64,000 nt of DNA from Pseudomonas fluorescens HK44 (GCF_000217955.3 NZ_AFOY02000023.1:118205-182204), one strand, 5' to 3'; counted from the first letter of the stretch, positions 34,019 to 45,785 are shown. Made by a program: numbers and translations. Notes: a model not told the origin generated them from the letters alone.

Positions 34019-34873
34019 TCAGGCAAGCGGTCGCCAGGTGCCGAGCATGTGTTCCAGATCCCCGGCGCCGATCACCTTGAAGTCACCGCTTGAACCGGCA
34101 ACGCTGGCCAGTAAGGTGACTTCGCTGGGCAGGCGCACCGGCTTCTTGAATTGCACGGCAATCTCGATATTCGACGTCGGCAGATGCCCGCTCAGGGCGG
34201 CGAGCGTGCGCGCCTTGATCCACAAACCGTGGGCGATGGCCCGAGGGAAGCCGAAGAGTCTGGCGCTGACAGCGCTCAGGTGAATCGGGTTGTAGTCACC
34301 GGAAACCCTGGCGTAGCGCCGGCCAATCTCACTGGGCGCCCACCAGCGGGTGACCTCGTCCATGGTCAGAGCCGAATCCGACAATGGCTCAATCGCTTCG
34401 CCGGGAAGCTTCACGCCTTTGCAGAGCATCTGGCTTTCGGCTTCCCAGAGTGGCCCGAGTGCGTCGTCAATCGTGGTGATCAACTCAAACACCGCACCCT
34501 TGGCGTGGGGTTGCAGGTTCTGCACCCGCACGCTCACCCGCGCTCGAGCAACTGCGCCCAAGGGGCGCAGAATCCGGATGCGATTGGCCAGGTGAACCAG
34601 CCCCAGTAGCGGAAACGGAAACGTCCTGGCAGTGAGCAATTGCATCTGCAAGGCGAACGCCAGCACATGAGGATAGGTCGGTGGCAGCACGCCGTTTTCG
34701 GTATACCCGCACACCTTGCGATAGGCGGCCAAGCGCTTGGGGTCAACGTTGACCCAGCAACGAAAGCCATCCTCGGGCAGGGTGGTGCCGGTGATCTTGC
34801 GCCGCGTCGCCGCCCGCCAATACAACTCGGGCAAATACGGTGTAGTGCTTTGTGAATGCCAATCCGTCGCCAT
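34019..34873 (-). CDS. MaoC-like (hot-dog fold) dehydratase
   Basis: 284 residues, a double hot-dog protein. The C-terminal half has the hydratase-2 motif YARVSGDYNPIHLS with the catalytic Asp/His pair, then FGFPRAIAHGLW. It should hydrate or dehydrate an enoyl/3-hydroxyacyl thioester. It begins 2 bp after the FabG-like gene stop, so they form an operon; the divergent thiolase completes a set of three beta-oxidation-type activities. The start MATDWHSQ at 34873 replaces a 10-codon longer ORF. Confidence 0.85.
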   Translation of the reverse strand: MATDWHSQSTTPYLPELYWRAATRRKITGTTLPEDGFRCWVNVDPKRLAAYRKVCGYTENGVLPPTYPHVLAFALQMQLLTARTFPFPLLGLVHLANRIRILRPLGAVARARVSVRVQNLQPHAKGAVFELITTIDDALGPLWEAESQMLCKGVKLPGEAIEPLSDSALTMDEVTRWWAPSEIGRRYARVSGDYNPIHLSAVSARLFGFPRAIAHGLWIKARTLAALSGHLPTSNIEIAVQFKKPVRLPSEVTLLASVAGSSGDFKVIGAGDLEHMLGTWRPLA

Positions 34874-34875
34874 CT

Positions 34876-36228
34876 TCAGGCCCCCAATACACTTTGCCCA
34901 CACACCCGCAGCGCTTGCCCGCTGACCGCGCCGCTGCCGGGTTGGGCAAGCCAGGCCACGGCTTCAGCAACGTCTTGCGGCAGTCCGCCTTGGCCCAGTG
35001 AACTCATGCGTCGCCCGGCCTCACGCAAGGTAAATGGAATCTGCGCGGTCATTCGGGTTTCGATAAAGCCTGGGGCGACAGCGTTGATGCTGATTCCGCG
35101 CGCTGCCAACAGTGGCGCCCAGGCCTGCGCCAGACCGATCAGCCCGGCCTTGCTCGCGGCGTAATTGGCTTGCCCGCGATTGCCGGCGATGCCGCTGATC
35201 GACGCCAGCAGAATCACCCGACCGTTATCGTGCAGGGCACCGCTGTCGAGCAGCGCTTTGGTCAACACTTGTGGTGCATTCAGGTTCACTGCGAGCACCG
35301 CATCCCAGAATTCCGGCGTCATGTTGGCCAGGGTTTTATCGCGGGTGATGCCCGCGTTATGGACCACAATGTCGATGCCGTTCGGCAATTGCCCGATCAA
35401 TTGCGCGGCGGCGTCTTCGGCGCAAATATCGAGGGTGATGCTGTGGCCGCCGAGGCGGGAGGCGAGGGCATCGAGGTCGGTCTTGGCCGGTGGCACATCC
35501 AGCAGCACCACCTGCGCACCATCGCGGGCCAGGGTTTCGGCGATCGACGCGCCGATACCGCGAGCCGCGCCCGTGACCAGCGCAGTGCGTCCCGCCAGTG
35601 GGCGAGTCCAGTCCTGGACCTGAGTATCGCAAGCGTTCAGTCGCACCACCTGTCCTGAGACATAAGCACTCTTTGGCGAGAGGAAAAACCGTAGCGCCCC
35701 TTCGAGTTGGCCTTCAGCCCCGGCCCCGACGTACAGCACCTGCAAGGTGCCGCCACTGCGCAGTTCCTTGGCCAGCGAGCGACTGAAGCCTTCGAGTGCA
35801 CGTTGGGCACTGGCGGCGAACGGGTCACTCAAGGTCTCCGGTGCGCGCCCGAGAATCACCAGATGGGCGCTGTGCTCGAGGTTTTTCATCAACGGCTGAA
35901 AGAACTCTCGCAGCTGCTTGAGTTGACCGGTCTGCATCAGGTCACTGGCATCGAACACCACGGCTTTGAGTTTGGGACCGTGGCCTGGAATCCACGCCTG
36001 GGCCGGCAAGGGTTCGGGGCCGTAGCTGTAAATCTGCTCGGTGAGTTTGTTGGCAAACGCGCTGATGTTCTGTGACAACGGGCCGCCACCTATCAACAGC
36101 GCGCCATCGACGGGCCTCAGGCGGCCTGCCTCCCAGCGTTCCAGACGAACCGGCGACGGCAGGCCAAGGGCCCCGACCAGGCGGTGGCCGAGGGCCGAAT
36201 TGGCGAAGTCGATATAGCGGTCAGACAT
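34876..36228 (-). CDS. 3-oxoacyl-(ACP/CoA) reductase, long FabG-like SDR
   Basis: 450 residues, much longer than FabG (about 245). The N-terminal 200 residues form an extra Rossmann/flavodoxin-like domain. The C-terminal SDR domain has TGAARGIG for NADP, VHNAGITRD, catalytic Ser in LLASISGIAG and YAASK. This architecture is that of the high-molecular-weight FabG (FabG4-like) and of PA4786. It starts 117 bp from the divergent thiolase gene, so a shared regulatory region lies at 36229-36345. The PA4785-PA4787 arrangement (thiolase, FabG, regulator) is echoed by the AraC gene at 38722. Confidence 0.88.
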   Translation of the reverse strand: MSDRYIDFANSALGHRLVGALGLPSPVRLERWEAGRLRPVDGALLIGGGPLSQNISAFANKLTEQIYSYGPEPLPAQAWIPGHGPKLKAVVFDASDLMQTGQLKQLREFFQPLMKNLEHSAHLVILGRAPETLSDPFAASAQRALEGFSRSLAKELRSGGTLQVLYVGAGAEGQLEGALRFFLSPKSAYVSGQVVRLNACDTQVQDWTRPLAGRTALVTGAARGIGASIAETLARDGAQVVLLDVPPAKTDLDALASRLGGHSITLDICAEDAAAQLIGQLPNGIDIVVHNAGITRDKTLANMTPEFWDAVLAVNLNAPQVLTKALLDSGALHDNGRVILLASISGIAGNRGQANYAASKAGLIGLAQAWAPLLAARGISINAVAPGFIETRMTAQIPFTLREAGRRMSSLGQGGLPQDVAEAVAWLAQPGSGAVSGQALRVCGQSVLGA

Positions 36229-36345
36229 GGAAGGCTCTCCGGCAGTGGGGGGCAAGGTGTGGACCATGAATCGCGATCAGTCGTTCGACCCACGAGATAA
36301 GGCCTACGCTTGTGGGTTATGCCTTTCACAGAATAGGAGCTTTTC

Positions 36346-37623
36346 ATGACTCAGCTGCGCCGCGTCGCGATCATCGGCGGTAATCGCATTCCTTTCGCCC
36401 GTTCCAGCGGGCCGTATGCCACCGCCAGCAACCAGGCAATGCTGACAGCGGCGCTCGAAGGCTTGATCGAACGCTACAACCTGCATGGCCTGCGCATGGG
36501 CGAAGTGGTGGCGGGGGCGGTGCTCAAGCTTTCCCGGGACCTCAACTTGACCCGCGAATGTGTGCTCGGCTCGCGGTTGTCACCAACCACCCCGGCCTAC
36601 GACATTCAGCAGGCTTGCGGCACCGGGCTGGAAGCGGCGTTGTTGGTGGCGAACAAGATTGCCCTGGGGCAGATCGACTGCGGCATTGCCGGTGGTGTCG
36701 ACACCACGTCCGATGCGCCGATCAGTGTCAGCGACGGCTTGCGCAAGATTCTGCTGCAAGCCAACCGCGCCAGGAGCACCGGCGACAAGCTCAAGACTTT
36801 CCTGCAAGTGCGCCCCCGGCATTTGATCCCCGAGTTTCCGCGTAACGGCGAGCCGCGTACGGGGCTATCGATGGGGCAGCATTGCGAGTTGATGGCGCAG
36901 ACCTGGAACATTCCCCGTGCCGAGCAGGATCAGCTGGCGCTGGAAAGCCACCAGAAAATGGCCGCGGCCTACGCCGAAGGCTGGCAGAACGATCTGATGA
37001 CTCCATTCCTCGGCCTGACCCGCGACAACAACCTGCGCCCGGACGTGACGCTGGAAAAACTCGCGTCGTTGAAACCGGTTTTCGACAAGAGCGGCAAAGG
37101 CACGCTCACCGCCGGCAACTCGACACCGCTGACCGATGGCGCGTCGCTGGTGCTGCTCGGCAGTGAGGAGTGGGCGAAAGAGCGCGGCCTGCCGATCCTC
37201 GCTTACTTGCGCGACGGCGAAGCGGCAGCGGTGGATTTCGTCAATGGTGCCGAAGGATTGCTGATGGCGCCGGTCTACGCGGTGCCGCGTTTACTGGCGC
37301 GCAACGGCCTGACCTTGCAGGACTTCGACTACTACGAAATCCACGAAGCCTTCGCCGCGCAAGTGCTCTGCACCTTGAAAGCCTGGGAAGACTCGGACTA
37401 CTGCAAAACCCGGCTCGGCCTCGACGCCCCGTTGGGCTCGATCGACCGCAGCCGGCTCAACGTCAAAGGCAGTTCACTGGCGGCCGGGCATCCGTTTGCC
37501 GCGACCGGCGGGCGCATCGTCGCCAACCTTGCCAAGCTGCTGGACGCCGCCGGGAAGGGCCGCGGGTTGATCTCGATATGCGCCGCTGGCGGTCAGGGTG
37601 TGACGGCGATTATTGAGCGCTGA
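36346..37623 (+). CDS. Acetyl-CoA C-acyltransferase (thiolase, FadI-like)
   Basis: 425 residues. Condenses or cleaves acyl-CoA. Nucleophile Cys91 lies in QQACGTGLEA, His in YEIHEAFAAQV, and the second Cys in ICAAGGQG. The insertion before the C-terminal half matches the FadI-type (longer) thiolases. Site AGGAG lies 7 nt before the ATG. It is divergent from the FabG-like/MaoC operon, and its 3' end overlaps the SBF transporter gene by 14 bp. Together the three enzymes could elongate or degrade a specific acyl-CoA; the substrate is unknown. Confidence 0.9.
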   Translation: MTQLRRVAIIGGNRIPFARSSGPYATASNQAMLTAALEGLIERYNLHGLRMGEVVAGAVLKLSRDLNLTRECVLGSRLSPTTPAYDIQQACGTGLEAALLVANKIALGQIDCGIAGGVDTTSDAPISVSDGLRKILLQANRARSTGDKLKTFLQVRPRHLIPEFPRNGEPRTGLSMGQHCELMAQTWNIPRAEQDQLALESHQKMAAAYAEGWQNDLMTPFLGLTRDNNLRPDVTLEKLASLKPVFDKSGKGTLTAGNSTPLTDGASLVLLGSEEWAKERGLPILAYLRDGEAAAVDFVNGAEGLLMAPVYAVPRLLARNGLTLQDFDYYEIHEAFAAQVLCTLKAWEDSDYCKTRLGLDAPLGSIDRSRLNVKGSSLAAGHPFAATGGRIVANLAKLLDAAGKGRGLISICAAGGQGVTAIIER

Positions 37624-38638
37624 GGGCCGCCGCATTTTGTTGCTCGGCCAATACCCGATTGCGATTGGCATAACGCTCGGCCATCACCGAACAGACGACC
37701 AGTTGCAGCGGGTGATAGATCATGATCGGCAACAGGATCAGGCCCAGTCCCGGGTTGGCACCGAAGATCAGCGCGGCCATTGGTGCACCGGCGGCCAGGG
37801 ATTTTTTGCTGGCGCAGAACACTGCGGCGATCTCATCGGCGGGGCTGAACTTCAGGGCGCGGGCGGTGCTAGTGGTCATCCACAGAATAATCGCCAGCAG
37901 CACGGCACTGCCGACCAATGCACTGAGAATCACCGTGTTGCCCTGTTGCTGCCACATCCCGGAAACCATCGAGTTGCAGAAGGCCGCGTACACCAGCAGC
38001 AGGATCACCAGTTTGTCGACGATGTTGGTGTAGCGCTTGTGGCGACTGAAAAACTTGCCGAACACCGGCCGCAGCAACTGACCCAATACCAGCGGCAGTA
38101 ATAACATGGCGCAGAGATCGAGCAAGGTTGAGCCCAGGTCGATACCGCCGGCACCGCTGCCCACCACGAAACTCACCAGCAACGGCGTGAGGAAAATCCC
38201 CAGCACGCTGGACAGGCTGGCGTTGAGAATCGCCGCCGGCACGTTGCCACCGGCGCTGCCGGTCAAGGCCACGGAAGAGGAAATGGTCGAGGGCAGGGCA
38301 CACAGGTAGAGGAACCCGAGCATCAGCAGCGACGGAATGTGTGAACCCAGCAGCTTGTCGCTCACCAGCCAGATCAGCGGGAACACCAGAAAGGTGAAGC
38401 CCTGGACCATGAGGTGCAGGCGCCAGTTTTTCAAACCGTGGCGAATCTGTTCGCTCGACAGGTTGACCCCGTGCAGGAAGAACACCAGGAACACGCCGAT
38501 GTTGATTACCCACTCGGCATGCATCGTGCCACCCGTCGCACCGAAGCGCGGGAAGACGTACGACAGCAGCGTGGCGATCAGCATCCCGCACAGGAACCAG
38601 TCGGTGACCACGCGTTTGAGGTGTTTGAAGGCATGCAT
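37610..38638 (-). CDS. SBF-like bile acid:sodium symporter family transporter (YfeH/RCH1 type)
   Basis: 342 residues with about ten membrane helices. SBF_like family members share this N-terminus (WFLCGMLIATLLSYVFP), the HGVNLSSEQIRHGL motif and LCALPSTISSSVALT. The sodium-site SKKSLAAGAPMAALIF helix is present near the end. The substrate is not known in bacteria. Start MHAFKHLKRV is chosen; another ATG lies 18 bp upstream (38656), and neither has a strong ribosome site. The 3' end overlaps the thiolase gene by 14 bp (convergent). It is divergent from the AraC regulator, which may control it. Confidence 0.85.
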   Translation of the reverse strand: MHAFKHLKRVVTDWFLCGMLIATLLSYVFPRFGATGGTMHAEWVINIGVFLVFFLHGVNLSSEQIRHGLKNWRLHLMVQGFTFLVFPLIWLVSDKLLGSHIPSLLMLGFLYLCALPSTISSSVALTGSAGGNVPAAILNASLSSVLGIFLTPLLVSFVVGSGAGGIDLGSTLLDLCAMLLLPLVLGQLLRPVFGKFFSRHKRYTNIVDKLVILLLVYAAFCNSMVSGMWQQQGNTVILSALVGSAVLLAIILWMTTSTARALKFSPADEIAAVFCASKKSLAAGAPMAALIFGANPGLGLILLPIMIYHPLQLVVCSVMAERYANRNRVLAEQQNAAALSAQ

Positions 38639-38721
38639 AACGGGCACCGAAGGCATTGTCAGAAGGGATGACCTAGCCTAAGGTCAAGACTTCCGCCCGT
38701 CTTGCGACATAAGGCCAATCA

Positions 38722-39513
38722 ATGCCGGCTAACGGACAAGTTTCCCTCGAACGGACCATCCCGACCCTGACGGCGTTGCCACGCCCGCTGTATGCCCGTG
38801 CGGAAAGCCTCAGCGCCGGTTCGTGGACGCCACCTCATCGCCACGATTGGGTGCAGTTTTCCTATGCCATCAGCGGCGTGCTCGGCGTACACACCGCCGA
38901 GGGCAGTTTCTTTGCGCCGCCGCAGTGGGGGATCTGGATTCCGGCTGATCTGGAGCACCAGGTGGTGACCTCGATGCGCGCGGAAATGCGCAGCCTCTAT
39001 GTGCGGCGTGAGGCATGTGCCTGGGCGGACGAGCGTTGCCGGGTGCTGGAAGTCACGCCGCTGGCGCGTGAGCTGATCAAGAGTTTTTGCCTGCTGCCGG
39101 TGGACTATCCGGAGGGCGACAGTCGTGAAGCACGCCTGGTCGAGGTGCTGCTGGATCAGTTGGCGAGCCTGCCGGAAGTCGGGTTCTCTCTGCCGTTGCC
39201 ACGTCACCCGCGTTTGCTTGCGCTGTGCAACGAGCTGATCGAAAGCCCCGAGCAGAACGTGACGTTGCATGAATGGGCCGAACGATTGGGGACTTCGGAG
39301 AAAACCTTGATGCGCCTGTTCCAGCGTGAAACCGGATTGAGTTTCCGCAGCTGGCGCCAGCGTATGCGGCTGTTGTCGTCATTGAGCTTGTTGGAAGACG
39401 GTAACAGCGTGACTACGGCGGCGCTGTCGAGCGGTTATGACTCGACCTCGGCGTTTATTGCAGCGTTCAAAAGCCTGTTCGGGTTTACCCCAGGCGAGCT
39501 GTTCAAACAGTAA
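38722..39513 (+). CDS. AraC/XylS-family transcriptional regulator
   Basis: 263 residues. The N-terminal cupin sensor has the metal/ligand-site pattern HRHDWVQFSYAISGVLGV and WGIWIPADLEHQV. The C-terminal double helix-turn-helix has WAERLGTSEKTLMRLFQRETGLSF and TAALSSGYDSTSAFIAAFKSLFGFTPGE. It is divergent from the SBF transporter gene across an 83-bp gap, the classic layout for a regulator of that gene. The gene neighbourhood resembles PA4787. A family A REP pair follows the stop. Confidence 0.9.
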   Translation: MPANGQVSLERTIPTLTALPRPLYARAESLSAGSWTPPHRHDWVQFSYAISGVLGVHTAEGSFFAPPQWGIWIPADLEHQVVTSMRAEMRSLYVRREACAWADERCRVLEVTPLARELIKSFCLLPVDYPEGDSREARLVEVLLDQLASLPEVGFSLPLPRHPRLLALCNELIESPEQNVTLHEWAERLGTSEKTLMRLFQRETGLSFRSWRQRMRLLSSLSLLEDGNSVTTAALSSGYDSTSAFIAAFKSLFGFTPGELFKQ

Positions 39514-39514
39514 T

Positions 39515-39657
39515 TGTGGCGAGGGAGCTTGCTCCCGCCGGCCGGTCCGCGCTCGGGCGAAGCAGTCGTAATCCAGAAAATGCGGTCTACCTGATAGACC
39601 GCGTTGACTGAATGGGGACCGCTTCGCGCTCCAGCGGGAGCAAGCTCCCTCGCCACA
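39515..39657. repeat. REP-like inverted pair, family A
   Basis: TTGTGGCGAGGGAGCTTGCT from 39515 and the inverted GGGAGCAAGCTCCCTCGCCA ending near 39657, about 95 bp apart. It lies in the gap between the convergent AraC and chemoreceptor genes. Confidence 0.85.
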
Positions 39658-39689
39658 GGGGGTAGTGTCTGCTGGGTCGATCGAGGTGA

Positions 39690-41636
39690 TTAAGTACGGA
39701 ACCGCCGCACCAACCCGTCCAGCTCATTCGACAGCCCCGCCAGACTCTGGGAGTCGAGCCGTGCCGAGTTGGCCAGTTCGGCTACCAACTGCGCATCGCC
39801 ATGGATCTGGCTGATGTGGCGGTTGATGTCTTCAGCGACCTGATGCTGTTCTTCAGCGGCGGTGGCGATCTGGGTGTTCATGTCGCGGATCACGTCCACC
39901 GATTCGCGGATTTGCCCAAAACTGTTGCGTGCTTCGCCGATCCGGCTGACTGACTGTTGCGACACCTCAAGGCTGGCGTGCATTTGCTGGGTGACCTGAC
40001 TGGTGCGCTTGGCCAGGTTGCCGAGCAGTCCGTCGATTTCCGCGGTGGAATCGGCAGTGCGTTTGGCCAGTGCGCGAACCTCATCGGCCACCACCGCAAA
40101 GCCACGACCTTGCTCGCCAGCGCGGGCGGCTTCGATCGCGGCGTTCAGCGCCAGCAGGTTGGTTTGCTCGGCGATGGAGCGAATGGTGCCGAGGATCGAC
40201 TGAATGTCATTGCTGTCGCGTTCCAGCTGCTGCATCGACTGCGCCGATTGCTCGATTTCCTGGCTCAACTTGTCAACGCTGTGCACGGCGGCATCGATCT
40301 GTTGCTGACCTTCGCGGGCCTGGCGCTGACCGCTGTCGGCCGACTCGGCGGCCTGGCTGCAGGAACGCGCAACTTCGTTGGCGGTGGCGACCATCTCGTG
40401 GAACGCCGTGGACACCATGTCCACCGCTTCACGTTGGCGCCCGGCCGCGTCGGCCATGTCGCTGGAGACCCGGGTCGCGCTTTGCGAGTTGGCAAGAATT
40501 TTGGTCGCAGCGCCGCCGATGTGCTGGATCAGGCTGCGAATCGCGGCAAGGAACTGGTTGAACCAGTTGGCCAGTTGCGCGGTTTCGTCGCTGCCACGGA
40601 TCTGCAGGTTCTGGGTCAGGTCACCTTCACCTTGGGCAATGCCTTCCAGACCGCTGGCAACGCTGCGGATCGGCCGCACGATGAGGCTGGCGAAACTGGC
40701 GCCGACCACGGCGAAGAGTACAGCCAGTACGGTGGCGATGATCGCGATCAGCCAGGTCAGCGCAGTGGCTGAACTCATCACGTCGGTTTGCTTGATCAGG
40801 CCGATGAAAGTCCAGCCCAGTTGCTCCGACGGCCAGACGTTGGCCATGTAGCGCTCACCGTTCAACTCGACTTCGACCAGGCCTTTGCCGGCCTTGGCCA
40901 GTTGTGCGTAACCGTCGCCCAGGCTGCTCAGCGCTTTGAAGTTGTGCTCTGGCTGTTTCGGGTCGACCAGCACAGTGCCGTTGTTTTCCATCAGCATGAG
41001 GTAACCGGTTTCACCGAGCTTGATCTGTTTGACGATCTCGGTGAGCTGCTTGAGCGTCACGTCGATGCTGACCACGCCACCATTGGTGCCGAGCTTGTTG
41101 TCGAGGGTGCGCACGGTACTGACGTAAGTCGCGTCATCCTGAGCCCAGTAATACGCTTGCGTGCGAAACGGTTTGCCCGGTTTGGCTTGCGCCGCCTTGT
41201 ACCAGGGACGCTGGCGCGGGTCGTAGTTGGCCAGCTTCGGATCATCGGGCCAGGACACGTAACCCCCGGCACTGGTGCCGATGATGGCGTACGCGTATGA
41301 AGGATGACTGGCGCCCAGGTCTTGCAGCAAGGCAAACACCTGCTTGTCCATCTCGCCTTGCGCAATCTGCGTCGCATTGGCGCTCATGTAGGTCTTGAGG
41401 CTGGCGTCGGTATTTTTGAGCAGCGGCTGGGAGGCCAGGTAGTTGACGTTCTGGCTGATGCCGTCAAAGAATAGTTGCATGGCGTTGCTGACCTGGCGGA
41501 TCTCTCGACCGCTGCCGTCGACAAAGTTATCTTTGGCATCGCTGCGCAGGTTCATGACCACCAGGGTGGCGACCAGCACAACCGGCAAGCAGGCGATGAT
41601 TGCAAACGCCCACGTCAATTTTTGTTTGATGTTCAT
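39690..41636 (-). CDS. Methyl-accepting chemotaxis protein with dCache sensor
   Basis: 648 residues. TM1 at about 10-30 (AFAIIACLPVVLVATLVVMN) is followed by a periplasmic double Cache domain (about 35-300), TM2 (WLIAIIATVLAVLFAVVGASF), HAMP, and the signalling domain with tip IAEQTNLLALNAAIEAARAG. The sensor has YDPRQRPWYKAA and GGVVSIDV, the pattern YxxxxRxWY..D seen in amino-acid-binding dCache receptors such as PctA-type proteins. An amino acid or related amine ligand is therefore plausible but not shown. The start at 41636 removes a 56-codon spurious extension. Confidence 0.88.
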   Translation of the reverse strand: MNIKQKLTWAFAIIACLPVVLVATLVVMNLRSDAKDNFVDGSGREIRQVSNAMQLFFDGISQNVNYLASQPLLKNTDASLKTYMSANATQIAQGEMDKQVFALLQDLGASHPSYAYAIIGTSAGGYVSWPDDPKLANYDPRQRPWYKAAQAKPGKPFRTQAYYWAQDDATYVSTVRTLDNKLGTNGGVVSIDVTLKQLTEIVKQIKLGETGYLMLMENNGTVLVDPKQPEHNFKALSSLGDGYAQLAKAGKGLVEVELNGERYMANVWPSEQLGWTFIGLIKQTDVMSSATALTWLIAIIATVLAVLFAVVGASFASLIVRPIRSVASGLEGIAQGEGDLTQNLQIRGSDETAQLANWFNQFLAAIRSLIQHIGGAATKILANSQSATRVSSDMADAAGRQREAVDMVSTAFHEMVATANEVARSCSQAAESADSGQRQAREGQQQIDAAVHSVDKLSQEIEQSAQSMQQLERDSNDIQSILGTIRSIAEQTNLLALNAAIEAARAGEQGRGFAVVADEVRALAKRTADSTAEIDGLLGNLAKRTSQVTQQMHASLEVSQQSVSRIGEARNSFGQIRESVDVIRDMNTQIATAAEEQHQVAEDINRHISQIHGDAQLVAELANSARLDSQSLAGLSNELDGLVRRFRT

Positions 41637-41885
41637 CCGCGCTCCAGATTTTTTTCTTATTAAGCCCACGCAGTGCTGATGACTCGCGGATTGTCGGACA
41701 AATCCCTTTCTCCTTGATGACTTCGGCCGCCAGGGGCAGAAATTGAGGACTATTGGTGAAAATCCTACAAAGAGTGGCTTGGCTGATCTCAGACGCTGTC
41801 GCAAATGCCTTCTGATCCAGTCGCCAACGTGCGGCAGACTCTCAGCTATGATCTTCTTCGTTCAATAGGGTTTGCCTGACTAATC

Positions 41886-41901
41886 TGGCACATTGGGTGC
41901 A
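41886..41901 (+). promoter_or_regulatory. Candidate sigma-54 (-24/-12) promoter upstream of the RIO kinase
   Basis: TGGCACATTGGGTGCA fits TGGCAC-N5-TTGC with the invariant GG-N10-GC spacing and one mismatch (G for T at the first base of TTGC). It lies 105 bp before the RIO kinase ATG. The rest of the 41637-42005 gap holds a hairpin at 41921-41952. Confidence 0.5.
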
Positions 41902-41920
41902 TCTGCAACGTTCATAGGTC

Positions 41921-41952
41921 GGCAACCCCTCCCCGACGGGAGAGGATTGCCG
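41921..41952 (+). other. Imperfect hairpin in the RIO kinase leader
   Basis: GGCAA..CCTCCC and GGGAGAGG..TTGCC form an imperfect stem over about 32 nt within the presumed 5' leader. There is no T-tract. The role is unknown; it could affect mRNA stability or be a binding site. Confidence 0.35.
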
Positions 41953-42005
41953 TATAACGAATGACATTCGCGTGTTTGGTAATAAAGGACCCACAATAAA
42001 AGCTG

Positions 42006-42899
42006 ATGAAGACTCCAAAACGCATTGAACCGCTGATCGAGGACGGTCTGGTTGACGAGGTGCTGCGCCCACTCATGAGTGGTAAAGAAGCAGCTGTTTA
42101 TGTGGTGCGCTGCGGCAACGAGTTACGTTGCGCCAAGGTTTACAAGGAGGCGAATAAACGAAGTTTTCGTCAGGCGGCCGAGTACCAGGAAGGACGCAAG
42201 GTCCGTAATAGCCGTCAGGCTCGTGCCATGGCCAAGGGTTCCAAGTTCGGTCGTAAAGAAACCGAAGACGCCTGGCAGAACGCCGAGGTTGCGGCATTGT
42301 TCCGTTTGGCCAGTGCCGGGGTGCGAGTGCCCAAGCCGTTCGACTTCCTGGAAGGCGTGCTGCTGATGGAACTGGTGGCGGACGAGTACGGCGATGCCGC
42401 GCCGCGTCTCAACGACGTAGTGCTGGAAGCGGATCAGGCGCGTGAATACCACGCCTTCCTGATTTCGCAGATCGTGCTGATGCTGTGTACCGGTCTGGTG
42501 CACGGTGACCTGTCCGAGTTCAACGTACTGCTGACCCCGGCCGGCCCGGTGATCATCGACCTGCCCCAGGCAGTCGACGCTGCCGGTAACAACCACGCGT
42601 TCAGCATGCTGGAGCGCGACGTGGGCAACATGGCCTCGTACTTCGGGCGCTTTGCGCCGGAATTGAAGCGGACCAGGTACGCCAAGGAAATGTGGGCGCT
42701 GTATGAGGCCGGCACCCTGCACCCGGCCAGCGTGCTGACCGGTGAGTTCGACGAGCCGGAAGAGTTGGCGGACGTTGGCGGCATCATGCGTGAGATCGAG
42801 GCCGCGCGCCTTGACGAGGAGCGTCGGCAAGCGGTTCGCGCCGCAGACGACGCACCGCCGAGTAAAACCGAAGAACCGCCTCCACCGTGGATGCAGTGA
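42006..42899 (+). CDS. RIO1-family atypical serine kinase
   Basis: 297 residues. Conserved elements are the P-loop equivalent MSGKEAAVYVV, the ATP-binding Lys in CAKVYKEANKRSFR, the catalytic loop LVHGDLSEFNVLL (HGDLSxxN) and the metal-binding IDLPQAV. These are the RIO catalytic residues and all are intact. The long helical insertion after the nucleotide lobe (YQEGRKVRNSRQARAMAKGS) is typical of bacterial RIO proteins. The C-terminus is a charged, Pro-rich tail. Position next to cueR matches PA4780. The substrate in bacteria is unknown; a role in ribosome maturation is possible by analogy only. Confidence 0.9.
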   Translation: MKTPKRIEPLIEDGLVDEVLRPLMSGKEAAVYVVRCGNELRCAKVYKEANKRSFRQAAEYQEGRKVRNSRQARAMAKGSKFGRKETEDAWQNAEVAALFRLASAGVRVPKPFDFLEGVLLMELVADEYGDAAPRLNDVVLEADQAREYHAFLISQIVLMLCTGLVHGDLSEFNVLLTPAGPVIIDLPQAVDAAGNNHAFSMLERDVGNMASYFGRFAPELKRTRYAKEMWALYEAGTLHPASVLTGEFDEPEELADVGGIMREIEAARLDEERRQAVRAADDAPPSKTEEPPPPWMQ

Positions 42900-42910
42900 T
42901 CGGTTGAATG

Positions 42911-42937
42911 AAAAATCCGGCTTCGGCCGGATTTTTT
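42911..42937. terminator. Bidirectional intrinsic terminator between RIO kinase and cueR
   Basis: AAAAATCCGGC-TTC-GCCGGATTTTTT: 11-bp stem flanked by an A run and a T run, so it can stop transcription from both convergent genes. Confidence 0.88.
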
Positions 42938-42949
42938 GTGAGCGTCAGA

Positions 42950-43359
42950 TCAGGCAGTCGATGGCTCGGTGCAGCAGCCCGACGCCAGCTCCTTGAGAAT
43001 CGGGCAGTCCGGGCGGTGATCGCCCTGACAATGTTCCACCAGATCCTGCAAGGTGTCGCGTAACTGGCCGAGCTCGCGGATTTTCTGGTTCAGCTCATCG
43101 ATGTGCTGGCGGGCCAGTGCCTTGACGTCGGCGCTGGCCCGTTGGCGGTCCTGCCACAGCGTCAGCAGTTTGCCGACTTCTTCCAGAGAAAACCCGAGGT
43201 CGCGCGAACGCTTGATGAACGCCAGGCTGTGCAGGTCGTCATCGCCATAGATGCGGTAGCCGCTGTCGGTGCGATGGGCTGCCTTGAGCAGGCCGATCGA
43301 TTCGTAATAGCGAATCATCTTGGCGCTCAGGCCGCTGTGTCTGGCTGCTTGGCCGATGT

Positions 43360-43363
<4 letters not shown>
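42950..43363 (-). CDS. cueR: Copper-responsive MerR-family activator CueR
   Basis: 137 residues. The N-terminal MerR helix-turn-helix is MNIGQAARHSGLSAKMIRYYESIGLL. A dimerisation helix follows, then the Cu(I) loop HCQGDHRPDCPIL with Cys112 and Cys120 spaced 8 apart, the Cu/Ag signature. Extra CC at 130-131 may also bind. It senses cytoplasmic Cu(I) and activates the spacer-distorted promoters of copA and copZ. It follows copA with a 4-bp overlap, so the regulator is made from the operon it activates (feed-forward). A bidirectional terminator lies just past its stop. Confidence 0.93.
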
Positions 43364-45756
<2,393 letters not shown>

Positions 45757-45785
45757 CGGTCTTACTCCCTGTAGAGATGACCTAC

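Noticed and set aside
41475..41679. Small ORFs antisense to the chemoreceptor start
   Set aside because: Shadows of the receptor N-terminus with no ribosome site.
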